Of a stretch of 64,000 nucleotides of DNA, positions 11,825 through 20,263 are shown piece by piece. The translations under genes were made by a program, and so were the position numbers. Source of the stretch: Entophlyctis helioformis (lineage: Eukaryota > Chytridiomycota > Chytridiomycetes > Chytridiales > Chytriomycetaceae); the NCBI GenBank assembly GCA_025526915.1, contig JAHLKH010000085.1, forward strand, positions 44,859 through 108,858, given 5' to 3'. The notes under the pieces were generated by a model. It made no database searches and was not told where the DNA came from. It worked only from the letters and a program-made list of their open reading frames with translations. Each line of letters begins with the position of its first letter. Positions within the stretch are counted from its first letter, which is position 1.

Positions 11825-13174
11825 TCAGTGCTGGGCGCCGTCGGCCGACGAGTTGCCGGCGTCCGAGCCGCGGCCAGGCTGAGCATTCGCCGGCGCAGGG
11901 GCCAGGCCGAGCCCACGGAGGGCCGCCAGCAGGTCCTCGATGCCCACCGAGTGCAGCTGTGCAGCGCGACGGTCGCGTGGCTTGGCGAAGCGATACGTCG
12001 AGTTGCACCCAGGCAGATGCCTGCCGACGCCTTTGCAATCGAAGCAGGTCCTGCGCTCCTCGGCCGTCTGCTGCGAGTGCGGGCGGCGGGACGACGATGG
12101 CGGCGTGCTGGCCTGGTGGAAGACGACCCCCTCCATGGGCGTTGGGGTGGCGGGCGTCACGGCGGGCGTCACGGCGGGCTCTGCAGGTGGGGCATCTGCG
12201 AGAAAGATGCAGTCGAGATCTCGGACAAACTCGCAAAGCTGCGAATACGACATCTTGCCGTGGCGGAGCTCCTTGCGGACCTCGACGGCGTAGAGCTTGG
12301 CGAGGCCGCGGACGAGCGTCTCGGACAGGAACTCGTCCAGGGCGTCTCTGTCGAGGCCGCCGGCCATGATTTCGAACCGAGCGACGTAGGCGGCGCCGCT
12401 CTCCCGCCCTTGCTTCGTGCCGACGAGGGCGTCCTTGACGCGGCGCAAAGCCTCGTCCGGCAAAAACGTGAGCTTGAAGTCGTCCAAAAAGTCAACGACT
12501 TGAATGGCGCCGAAACGGCGGATGTGGCGGTCGAGCCACTGCCCGGCGGCGTCGGTGAAGGCCGGGAACAGGAGGGCCTGCAGCTCGTCGCTGCTGGCGT
12601 CGTCGTAGAGGTGAAAGAGCATCCTCAGGCGTCGCAGAAAGTCGGCAGCGGCACCGAGGGCGTTCGGCGTGCCCTTGAATGTGCCGAGCGTAAAACGGCG
12701 GCGGATCTCGCGACGACGCTCGTCCTTGGAGGCGACAGACGAAGACGACGACGAGGGCGGAAGCAGCGGCGGTTGCTGCGAGGCTTGGGCGGCGGCAATG
12801 GCCCGGTCGCCGGCGTCGATGGCGGCGGCCATCAGTGTCGACTTGGTCGCGCCTTGCATCCTGGCGGCAGTCCACACGGCGTTGTTGACAGCGTGGCCGA
12901 GTGGGGATGCGAGACTGATGGACATGGCCAGCGAGACATCAACCATGGCATCGATTGGGGCGTCCTCGGACTTGGACGCATCCGTGAGCTTTCCGAGGAA
13001 GGCAGTCAGCTGCTCGGCAGCTGACGCGGCGGGGGCGAGGGCGACGCTTGAGGCAGAAGCGTTGAGCAGGGCGGAACCGGTGGGCGGGGCGAGACCGGTG
13101 GGCAAGGCGGGGGCGGGGGCAGCGCTTGAGGCGGAAGCGCCGGGCTGGGCAGAAGCATTGGGCATGGTGGTCAT
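11825..13174 (-). CDS. gag: Retrotransposon Gag
   Basis: An intact 449-codon frame starts with ATG 29 bp inside the 5' LTR. The first ~125 residues are Ala/Pro/Ser-rich. A capsid-like helical region follows (FTLGTFKGTPNALGAAADF, then FLDDFKLTFLPDEALRRVKD), as in Ty3/gypsy Gag. Near the C-terminus is a zinc-knuckle-like CFDCKGVGRHLPGC. Its spacing is CX2CX5HX3C, one residue off the canonical CX2CX4HX4C. The frame ends DGAQH at TGA (11825-11827), and the same frame stays open into pol. No frame break was seen, in contrast to pol. Confidence 0.88.
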   Translation of the reverse strand: MTTMPNASAQPGASASSAAPAPALPTGLAPPTGSALLNASASSVALAPAASAAEQLTAFLGKLTDASKSEDAPIDAMVDVSLAMSISLASPLGHAVNNAVWTAARMQGATKSTLMAAAIDAGDRAIAAAQASQQPPLLPPSSSSSSVASKDERRREIRRRFTLGTFKGTPNALGAAADFLRRLRMLFHLYDDASSDELQALLFPAFTDAAGQWLDRHIRRFGAIQVVDFLDDFKLTFLPDEALRRVKDALVGTKQGRESGAAYVARFEIMAGGLDRDALDEFLSETLVRGLAKLYAVEVRKELRHGKMSYSQLCEFVRDLDCIFLADAPPAEPAVTPAVTPATPTPMEGVVFHQASTPPSSSRRPHSQQTAEERRTCFDCKGVGRHLPGCNSTYRFAKPRDRRAAQLHSVGIEDLLAALRGLGLAPAPANAQPGRGSDAGNSSADGAQH

Positions 13175-13192
13175 GGCAGAGACCCGATTGAA

Positions 13193-13202
13193 AGTGCTAC
13201 CA
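13193..13202 (-). promoter_or_regulatory. Primer-binding site, probably initiator tRNA-Met
   Basis: On the minus strand TGGTAGCACT begins one base inside the LTR. TGGTAGC complements GCTACCA, the usual 3' end of eukaryotic initiator tRNA-Met and the primer of many Ty elements. The exact tRNA is inferred because the host initiator tRNA is not in the window. Confidence 0.7.
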
Positions 13203-13203
13203 A

Positions 13204-13476
13204 TGTGGCGGCTGCTCGTGCGGTGTCACTCAGCAAGGCTGGTTGCGAAGTCACTTCATTATGGGTCTGGTGCACATACCTGCTCGTGCGGTGTCACTCA
13301 GCAAGGCTGGTTGCGAAGTGACGAGCACGAGCGCGAAGGACGGGACCGCTATTTATAGAGGTCCCAGATCTGACAGAAGCTCCTTTGAAAGATCCAGAAT
13401 GTTCCCAGATGTGGCCGTGCACCGCGTCTGCAGCGTGTTGCCGGCGGAAACTGGGTGATCCTGCTGACCCGTAACA
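13204..13476 (-). repeat. 5' LTR of the Ty3/gypsy element
   Basis: This is the promoter LTR, since the element reads on the minus strand. It has the same internal duplicated ~40-mer as the other LTR and a TATAAATA box (minus strand) at ~13353-13360, the likely Pol II start region. Its outer end is 12 bp from the 5' end of tRNA-Ala. Confidence 0.95.
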
Positions 13477-13480
13477 GGGA
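13477..13480. repeat. Right target-site duplication (GGGA)
   Basis: GGGA directly follows the LTR and equals 7873-7876 directly before the other LTR. Four bases match; the fifth differs (c on the left, c displaced on the right). Five is the commoner length for Ty3/gypsy. Confidence 0.6.
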
Positions 13481-13488
13481 CAAGAGAT

Positions 13489-13561
13489 GGGGGTCTAGCT
13501 CAAATGGTAGAGCGCTCGCTTAGCATGCGAGAGGCACTGGGATCAATGCCCAGGTCCTCCA
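13489..13561 (+). tRNA. tRNA-Ala (AGC)
   Basis: 73 nt without intron. The acceptor stem GGGGGTC/GTCCTCC has one T-T mismatch, followed by discriminator A. D arm GCTC...GAGC; anticodon arm CTCGC-TTAGCAT-GCGAG with AGC; T arm CTGGG-ATCAATG-CCCAG. The internal A box TAGCTCAAATGG is good. The B box is one base off (ATC for TTC). It sits immediately downstream of the retrotransposon. Confidence 0.93.
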
Positions 13562-13569
13562 CTCTATGT

Positions 13570-13652
13570 CCGACTTTAGCTCAGATGGTAGAGCATCAGA
13601 CTGTAATCTGGCAGAAATCTGTGGGTCCTCGGTTCGATTCCGAGAAGTCGGA
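13570..13652 (+). tRNA. tRNA-Tyr (GTA) with a ~10-nt intron
   Basis: 83 nt. Acceptor stem CCGACTT/AAGTCGG, perfect. D arm GCTC...GAGC. The anticodon arm starts TCAGA-CTGTAA with GTA, then a ~10-nt insert (TCTGGCAGAA) directly 3' of position 37, the usual eukaryotic tRNA intron site, then A-TCTGT. T arm CTCGG-TTCGATT-CCGAG with a consensus B box. It is eight bases from tRNA-Ala; the two may be transcribed separately. Confidence 0.9.
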
Positions 13653-14129
13653 TATACCTTTTGCCCATCCCACACTCCACACACTCTTTTGCCCTGGCGT
13701 CCTGTGCCGTCTGGCATGCTCTGTGCTGCACTGTGCGCTGTGCGCTGTCGTTTTGCGTGCGTCCACTCGCCTCGCGAATGTGCGCATTTCTTCAGGCTGC
13801 CCATGGTGTGTTCCAGCGTACTTTATGGATACATCACCATGGACGTGTCGGACCAGGGGGATGACATAACTGAGGGATCTACGCACGGCCTTAAGCTCGA
13901 AAGGGTATGGCATCTAGTGTCTTGGGGACTGGGAATCTTCTTGGAATGAACTTTGGCATCCCTGAGATCAGCATCCCTGTTGTGGCTGACGGTCGTGGAA
14001 TCTGTGGAATGTGGCCATCCTCGTAGAGTAGCACGCAGCATTGGCAGACGTGGTGTGTCGAGGCGGCATGGACGGGCAAGTGCGGCAATCACGTCTTCAT
14101 TCGAACGGCGAGTATTGGCTGTCCATTCG
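13653..14129. other. Intergenic with a shared repeat block
   Basis: No gene is supported. The part at ~13955-14105 is one of three copies of a ~140-bp block also found at ~20090-20230 and ~59810-59960. Confidence 0.5.
13955..14105 (-). repeat. Shared ~140-bp block, copy 1
   Basis: Contains gatcagcatccctgttgtgg and flanking sequence that recurs with few changes downstream of ankyrin gene 2 and, inverted, near 59900. On the minus strand all three copies can encode a similar peptide around HIPQIPRPSATTGMLISGMP, but no start or family was recognised. Confidence 0.75.
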
Positions 14130-15641
14130 TCACTTGCTTGATGCTTGCAGTTTCTGGATGGTTCCTTTGAGTTGCTCAATGGTGGTAGGACTGGTGTCCA
14201 GTCTTTCGTTCGCCTCCGCGAGCAGCGACTGTGCCCGGTCCAGTGTGAGGCTGCCAAGCAGAATATCGGTGACTTTGGCTGTTCTGGCGCGACAGAGTGT
14301 GTCGAGCCCAAACACGTATCCGCGATCCACCAAGTACTGCACCATCTCGACATTGCCATTGCTCAATGAAAGCCAAATGGCTCCGCTTGATTCACGGCCG
14401 CCTTTCGAGTGCATGTACTTGAGAACGTCCATGCGTCCATGGCAGATGGCGTAATCCAGAGTGTCGGACGTGAGCTCCTCACCGCGGGTCTCGTGGAGCC
14501 ACTGTACCACATGCAGATGGCCGTGACTGGCCGCCCACTTCATCGCATTATACGTGCATCCTTCCGTTCGATTCTCGTGGAGCCACTTGACGACATGCAG
14601 ATGACCATTGGAAGCCGCCTGATCCATCGCCGATGTCGTGCATGTCACACCGAGATCAAACAAGTACTGCACAACATCGAGATGTCCGTATTGTGCAGCT
14701 GTATCAACAGCACGGTGCCAGTACGAGCTTGTCCGATCGCGTTTGGCCATCCAGTGTTCGAGCGTCGTGTACTTGTCCTCGAGATGCTTGAGCAGATCGA
14801 CGCATCCAAAGCGGAACGCCAAGCGAGCGAGTGTGATCGGATACGTAAAGTCAACCAGATCGAACCAACCATGCCGCATGGGAATGAGAAGCAGGCGGCT
14901 GCTGTCAAAATATGTGTTATCGATCGATAGGTTGTAGTTGTTGATACGTGCGTCTGAGCTTGCATAGGAGACCTCGGTTAACCAAGGGAAGCGCTTGCAG
15001 AGACGGTTGTACATCGAGCGAGAGTGTGCGTGGAGCAGCCCGTTGTCGGCCGACAGCTCAACGTTAGGCAGCAGAGCCAGATCGCCCTGCCAGTCCATCT
15101 TGAACGCATCGATCCACAGCGCTCGCTTGGTCTCATCGTCGAGTTTGGCCGTGTCGCCGAGCAGGCCGCACAGGAAGCGAGTGAGCGGGCCGGCGTGCTT
15201 GAGGATCATGGCGTGGATCTCGGCGGGCTTGCCGTCCCAGTGGCTGCTGCCATACGCAAGGTCGCCGTTGGCTGGCGGCACCACATAGCGAGGCACACCT
15301 GGCTGTGCGGTCGTTGCTGCTGGCTGTCCTGGCAACCCTGGCTCGACGGCTTGGCTGCCACTCGCTCCAACGACCTGCTCGAACACAACCGGCTGCTCTG
15401 CTGTGCTCTGCAGCTGGCTCTGCGTATCGTGCAGATGCTCATCGCTGGCTGCTGCTGGCGTCTGCGTGGTCTGCTGCCTGTCCGCTGCGTTGTCACCGTC
15501 ACGGCCGTTTGCTCGCTTTGTCGCTGTGACGACAAGATCCACTCGAAGCGACTGCGTCCATCTGCAGCACTCTTGGCTTCGCTGCTCTGCTCGCTCGCTT
15601 GCTGTGCAGCGGCACTGGCAGCAAGTGTCCAGACCAGCCAC
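14130..15641 (-). CDS. Ankyrin-repeat protein 1
   Basis: Open frame of ~500 codons. The N-terminal ~90 residues are Gln/Ala-rich. A ~200-residue module follows that is shared with the other two ankyrin proteins here (LWIDAFKMDWQGDLALLP; MRHGWFDLVDFTYPITLARL). Then come ankyrin-like repeats of the chytrid/amoeba type (YGHLDVVQYLFDLGVTCTTS, NGHLHVVKWLHENRTEGC, HGHLHVVQWLHETRGEELTS, HGRMDVLKYMHSKGGRES). The C-terminus is helical and ends KLQASSK. The first in-frame ATG is well inside the conserved module, so the real start must be in an upstream exon or across a frame break. Compared with paralogue 2, one extra base near 15500 shifts the N-terminal frame. Function is unknown; such proteins are expanded in chytrids. 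Confidence 0.75.
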   Translation of the reverse strand: MAGLDTCCQCRCTASERAEQRSQECCRWTQSLRVDLVVTATKRANGRDGDNAADRQQTTQTPAAASDEHLHDTQSQLQSTAEQPVVFEQVVGASGSQAVEPGLPGQPAATTAQPGVPRYVVPPANGDLAYGSSHWDGKPAEIHAMILKHAGPLTRFLCGLLGDTAKLDDETKRALWIDAFKMDWQGDLALLPNVELSADNGLLHAHSRSMYNRLCKRFPWLTEVSYASSDARINNYNLSIDNTYFDSSRLLLIPMRHGWFDLVDFTYPITLARLAFRFGCVDLLKHLEDKYTTLEHWMAKRDRTSSYWHRAVDTAAQYGHLDVVQYLFDLGVTCTTSAMDQAASNGHLHVVKWLHENRTEGCTYNAMKWAASHGHLHVVQWLHETRGEELTSDTLDYAICHGRMDVLKYMHSKGGRESSGAIWLSLSNGNVEMVQYLVDRGYVFGLDTLCRARTAKVTDILLGSLTLDRAQSLLAEANERLDTSPTTIEQLKGTIQKLQASSK

Positions 15642-16075
15642 GCCTCAAGGCATACGGCCTGGCTGTCACGCTCAAGTCAGCCAGCAAGTGCGACACGGCT
15701 GCCATCTACACTGCGTTCCAGATGCCACAAGACAGACAGCATCATACGAGACCCGGTCTTTGACCCGCGACGCTTGGAAGGTGCGCGGTTCCTGATGCTT
15801 GCTCTCGTGTGGGCGGCATCTACACGGCTCGCTGCGCCATCAACCCCAACCTGCTCGATCCAGCCCACCCATTTGGCGACGGTTCATGCTGCATCATGTG
15901 CGGCGAGAATCTGGGAAGCACGCTGGAGACTGCGCACATTGCGCTCGAGTGCACACAGGAGCGGATTGTGGCTATTCGCACAGCGCATGGGCAGCGTGGC
16001 ATGGACGCAAGGTTCACAGCAGCACGCGCCATGGCTGGTGGAGCGTTCAGTGCAAGCACTTGGAATTGAACGGCA
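15620..16075 (+). mobile_element. 3' remnant of a LINE-like (non-LTR) retrotransposon
   Basis: The plus strand from ~15770 encodes EGARFLML, then GGIYTARCAINPNLLDPAH and a CCIMCGEN...ETAHIALECTQER segment. This CX2C...HX4C pattern with ETxH is typical of the C-terminal end of LINE reverse transcriptases. The reading frame shifts at least once, and no upstream RT core is present, so this is a 5'-truncated fragment. It overlaps the 5' side of ankyrin gene 1. Related pieces lie at ~21700-21960 and 63895-64000, always beside DUF4246 or ankyrin genes. Confidence 0.5.
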
Positions 16076-16356
16076 TACTTGCCCACCGAAGACAGAAGTC
16101 AGTTGGTTGTGTTTGAGGATTCGTGTCTCCAGAATGCACAGCGTCAATGGCAAAGTCAGCGCCAAGTGGATCTCTTTGTGACAAGGTGGCAACGCTTCTC
16201 GTATTCTGCGGTTCAGATCTGTGGCTTGCATTGCGGCACTCGGGTTCATTCCAAGGAAGAAAGCAATCGAAACCCTCCCATTCGTAGCTAGAATGCATCG
16301 AGAATGTGTGCATGAAAGCGAGCAGCAAAGAGGTTATGTATCCTGCCAATTCCAGT

Positions 16357-19300
16357 TCAATAGTATGTGTTACGTGCTTCAAACAGGCGGAACCACCCGA
16401 TATCATCCATGCGCTCATCATCAATGCCTGATCGTTCTTTCATCAGCCGAGCACGTACTGCATGCGACTCGGCCGTGCTCATTGCGCCAGGGATGTGCGG
16501 CGTAATGTACAAGCCAAGCTCAGGCGGCAGCCGCGACGCAATCACGCCAGTCTCGTGCCAGTGCTGCTGCTGTGGCGCCACGTGCGCAGTCGACACAACA
16601 CGCTTGGTAGGATCCACAAGGAAGAAGACAAGCGTCTTGCAGTGTCCCGGCTTGGATGGATCCGCCAGCTTGAACGGCTCGGCCTTGTTCAGCCAGCTGT
16701 TGGGGAATGCGATGCATCGGCCGTGGCTCGCTTGGATACTTCCGAGATCCTGCTCACCAGGCTTCTCGTTGACCCCTCCATACACTTCTTCGTAGTACAT
16801 GTACTCGCCCAGCTCGTAGTCAAATGGTGGATCTTCAGTGTTGACTATGGTGCGGAACGCCAGACGCGGCTCGGTGATGTTGGCCATGTCGTAGTAGTAG
16901 ATGCCTGTGGCGGCAATCGACTCATTGGCTGCGCCTTCGATATGCCAGTCGTCACCGCCATACTCGGGTTTCTCTGGCGTCAGGTGGATGTTGGCGAGCT
17001 TGACAATGACTTGCAGATTGTGGCCGCGCAGACTGACGGGTGCAACTCGCCGTTTGGGCGAAAACGTGGCGGGTAGTCGCGGCTGCAAATAGCCACTGTC
17101 AATGAATCCGTTCCAGTAGTCCTCATCGTCCACGTCAATCTCATCCGACTTCGCCATGTCAACGACATCAACAGCCGCCTCGTAAGCCTCGTCATCATCG
17201 TCGTCTGGTAGATCATCGACCATGGTTTCAAAAGCGAGGAGCTGGCGGCTTGTCATGTACAGGCTTTCTGGATCATCAATGTATAGCTCGAGGCTGTATC
17301 TGTACCCGAACAGAGTCTCAAACAGAGGCACGAACCGCTCAAACACCTTGGCGATCGTCTTGTAGAGCGAGTTGCTCCAGATCGGATGCAGGTTGTTGAT
17401 GTACGAGTTGATGGACACGGTGCCATTGTCGTGGACGCGGAGCTCGGACGGCAGCCACTGGAAACGCTTTGACATGTAGTTTGCGTCCCATCCAAATGTT
17501 GGCTTGCCGGACACACACTCGCTTTTGGCCACAAGATCCCATGGCGGCGTTGAAGTGGCCGTGGCGCGATCATCCAGGGAAAGAACCAGGCTGCGACCGT
17601 ACACGAGCGGGTAGAGCGATGGATGCACGAGATCAAGCACCTTGCCGTCCGAGCCTGGATGCCAGTCCTTCTTGTGGTCTGGGACGTCCTCGAGCACAGC
17701 AACTTGGCGGATGAGAGCGTCTCGCAGCGACTCTGGCACGGCATCGTCCGACATGGTCGTGCATTTGACAGCACCAGGCGTGACAGTCACCGCATCGCCA
17801 CTCGCAAGCTTGACGGTGCGTATCTCGTGCTCGGCCAGATACTCCAGCTCACTGAACAACAGGCTCAGAGCGCGTTGAGTGACACCTGGCGCAGCAGCCT
17901 CATCGCGCCACTGGGCCGCAATGGTGGCATCCGTGAACTTGGTCCACCAGAGCGGCTTGTTGAGGATGGTGGCACGAAGTACAAGATACTCGCGCTCCTT
18001 GAGTGTAAGGTACCACTGCTCCATCCCGGGAATGAGCGACTTCGGAAGACCAGTGCTGTTCTTGTTGGGCAGGATGGACGGATTGGCGGTCTTGAAATGC
18101 TTTGGAAAGTGCTTGTCCATAATCTCCAGCAGCTTCTCCAGCATTTCATCGTCCACGTAGGTCTGACCAATAACACCTTGGAGCACGGCGGGGAATCCGA
18201 TGGCTTCCATCTTGACTGCGACAGGATTCTCTGGCTTGTCGGCAAACTCTGTCAACAGTGTGTGCAGCATCTCAACGGCTGTGCCATCTCCAATGCCCGA
18301 ATGCTTGATGTTCCTGAGAAGAGCAGGAATGATGCCGTGTTGCAGATACCGCGCAATGATGGCCGCATGACTGGTAGAGCGAACGTACCGGATGTGCTCA
18401 TTCGGTCGAATGGGATCTTGTCGTCGAATGGGCTCATGCAGTTGTTTGAGGACCGTCTTTGAAAGCTCCTTGTCTTGATGGCCAACGAAGCTGATGAGCT
18501 TCGTAAAGATAGGTGGCAATGCTGTGCTGCTGATTGGGAGATCACCCTGGCTGATGATGAGGACGACGATCCGAAAGACGCTGTGGACAAGCTCGCGGTG
18601 CTGATAGATGGCAGCAAACCGTCGTGCCAGGAAGGCGTCGAGTGCATCCAGGATTCCGGCTTTGACTGCTCTTTGAACCAGACCCTGTCTGCTATTTCTG
18701 TCCAGAAACTTGTACAGAGCTTCAGAAAGTGCCAGCTGATGGCGCGGCTTATGGGATTCTCTAATCCATGCAGACGACGCAGGCATTAGCATCGTGCAAT
18801 GCAGATCATTCCGACTGCGACTTACTTGAGCTTGTTGATGATTGCAAGCACAACGTGCATGTCGTTGGATTCGGATGCATCGGATGGGACAAAGAAAGGA
18901 ATGCAAGTGGCTGCATCTGCTGCAACTTCCTCGTCCATTTCAAGCAGCCGCAGAATCCAGTCTAAAAGCGCCAGTCTATGCCGCTGCAATTGAAAACGGT
19001 CAGGAAATACATGGCATAATTGTGGCAGTACGAGTGTGTTGGTAGAATAGCGCTCACATCGTCCCAAAGGTTGTTTCCGACATTGCGCCTTCTAATGGCA
19101 CCAAGCAGATTCAGGATCATGTGTCGCTCAGTCTGTGCTTCAATCGCTTGAGTAAACAAGCTGCTGTTTTCCGAAACCCAGAAACACCATAGGCTGTCGC
19201 TAGCCGTTTCCAGCACAGTGTTTGCTACCTAACAGTGTCGCATGTGGTGTCAGCTGGAGACCATGGTGATGCTGCTGGACAAACGATGGATGCTTACAGC

Positions 19301-20000
19301 TGCACGGACACTGGTGTCGTTGTCAAGAAGCAGCCCAATGATGATGGATCCAAGATTCTGTATAGTAGATGTGCGAACACTTTCCCTGTAGCCGTCATTC
19401 CGAGCAAGGCGACCAGCCACTTGCAACGCAGCAACCTGGCAGCATGTCCGTCAGTCGAGAGCGACACCAGATCTGCCACCAACGCCTCGTGCCATGGGGT
19501 TTGGCAGCGAGGCATGCTGCATTGGCGATGGACGACGAACCTTGACGAGCGACGAGGGGTGCGAGAGTGCCAAGATGATGGTCTGTGACAGGCCAGCTTT
19601 AAACAGGGCACTTTCAGGGCCGTCGAAGGAGTAGGAGTGCTCGGTAGCTGCATGCCCAAACACACAAACACAGACAGCAGCTGGTGGTGTCAGCTGGCGG
19701 TTGTTGGCCGATGCTCAAGAATGGGCTGTTGATAGCAGACTCATTCAGCATGCCTTTAACCGCCCTCCATGCATTCACTGCATCAGCAATGGCTGCGTCT
19801 GTGTCGTCCGCTGGCAGAAGGCGAGCAACAAGAGAGTTTGCTGTGTAGGCTTCTATGCTGGCCTCCAGACTGGCATACATGCTGGCATACATGCTGGCTT
19901 CTGGGCTGGCTCTGAGCAGAGTGTTGGACGTAAGCGCTCTGCACAAACATCTGGCAGTCACGTGACCGTCGCGTCTCGATCTCATCTCCAACTGCAGATC
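16357..20000 (-). CDS. DUF4246 protein with N-terminal helical-repeat extension (copy A)
   Basis: The main exon (18760-16357) is intact and gives ~800 residues. Its C-terminal two thirds match DUF4246, a fungal family resembling 2-oxoglutarate/Fe(II) dioxygenases. Visible motifs are LTLKEREYLVLRATILNKPL, SLYPLVYGRSLVL, WLPSELRVHDNGTVSINSYI, GDDWHIEGAANESIAATGIY, GRCIAFPNSWLNKAEPFKLA and PGHCKTLVFFLVDPTKRVVS. Upstream, spliced exons (intron 18761-18825, then a 76-bp intron, gtgagc...ttgcag, ending at ~18994) add an alpha-solenoid region: TASDSLWCFWVSENSSLF, HMILNLLGAIRRRN, WILRLLEMDEEVAADAATCI. Still further 5', frames around SLVARLLPADDTDAAIADAV (~19760-19840) look coding, but their joins are uncertain and one base is extra relative to copy B near 19490. 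Substrate unknown. Confidence 0.78.
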
Positions 20001-20024
20001 GCTCACAGATGTTGGCGACAAGCG

Positions 20025-20027
<3 letters not shown>

Positions 20028-20060
<33 letters not shown>
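20028..20060. repeat. GA/CT microsatellite
   Basis: About sixteen GA units lie 5' of DUF4246 gene A. The matching place in arm B (~59985-60005) has a shorter, interrupted CT tract. Confidence 0.9.
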
Positions 20061-20061
<1 letters not shown>

Positions 20062-20089
20062 CCAAGACACAAATGTCATCGAAAATGGC

Positions 20090-20230
20090 ATCCCCGAGAT
20101 CAGCATCCCTGTTGTGGCTGACGGTCGTGGAATCTGTGGAATGTGATCGTTCTCGCAGAGTCGCACACTGCACTGGCAGCCGCGGTCGAAGTCGTGGTGG
20201 CATGGGCGGGCAAGTGCGGCAATCACGTCT
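20090..20230 (-). repeat. Shared ~140-bp block, copy 2
   Basis: Second copy of the block at 13955-14105, here between ankyrin gene 2 and the 5' flank of DUF4246 gene A. Confidence 0.75.
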
Positions 20231-20263
20231 TCATTCGAACGGCGAGTATTGGCTATCCATTCA

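Larger units (their letters stand above)
7877..13476 (-). mobile_element. Full-length Ty3/gypsy (Metaviridae-type) LTR retrotransposon
   Basis: The element is 5,600 bp on the minus strand. It has two 273-bp LTRs, both bounded TG...CA and differing at one base noticed (8130 c versus 13457 g). A 4-bp duplication GGGA flanks it (7873-7876 and 13477-13480). A primer-binding site sits next to the upstream LTR and a polypurine tract next to the downstream LTR. Gene order on the minus strand is gag, protease, reverse transcriptase, RNase H, integrase. Integrase after RNase H is diagnostic of Ty3/gypsy rather than copia. gag and pol share one frame separated by a single TGA. pol carries at least six frame breaks, so this copy as assembled could not make an intact polyprotein. 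The near-identical LTRs mean it is young, which makes assembly indels a serious alternative. Confidence 0.95.
15890..20110 (-). repeat. Arm A of a ~4.2-kb inverted repeat
   Basis: Holds the LINE 3' end, DUF4246 gene A and its 5' flank. The same order recurs inverted at ~59800-64000. Matching points include the sequence around 16080-16290 versus 63620-63860, the whole DUF4246 frame, the solenoid exons (18830-19210 versus 60790-61200) and the block ending near 20110. The copies differ by many substitutions and small indels, so the duplication is not recent. Exact ends need an alignment. Confidence 0.85.

Noticed and set aside
15024..16181. 385-codon plus-strand frame over ankyrin gene 1
   Set aside because: Antisense of the ankyrin exon for most of its length; only the LINE-like part after ~15770 has meaning, and in a different frame.
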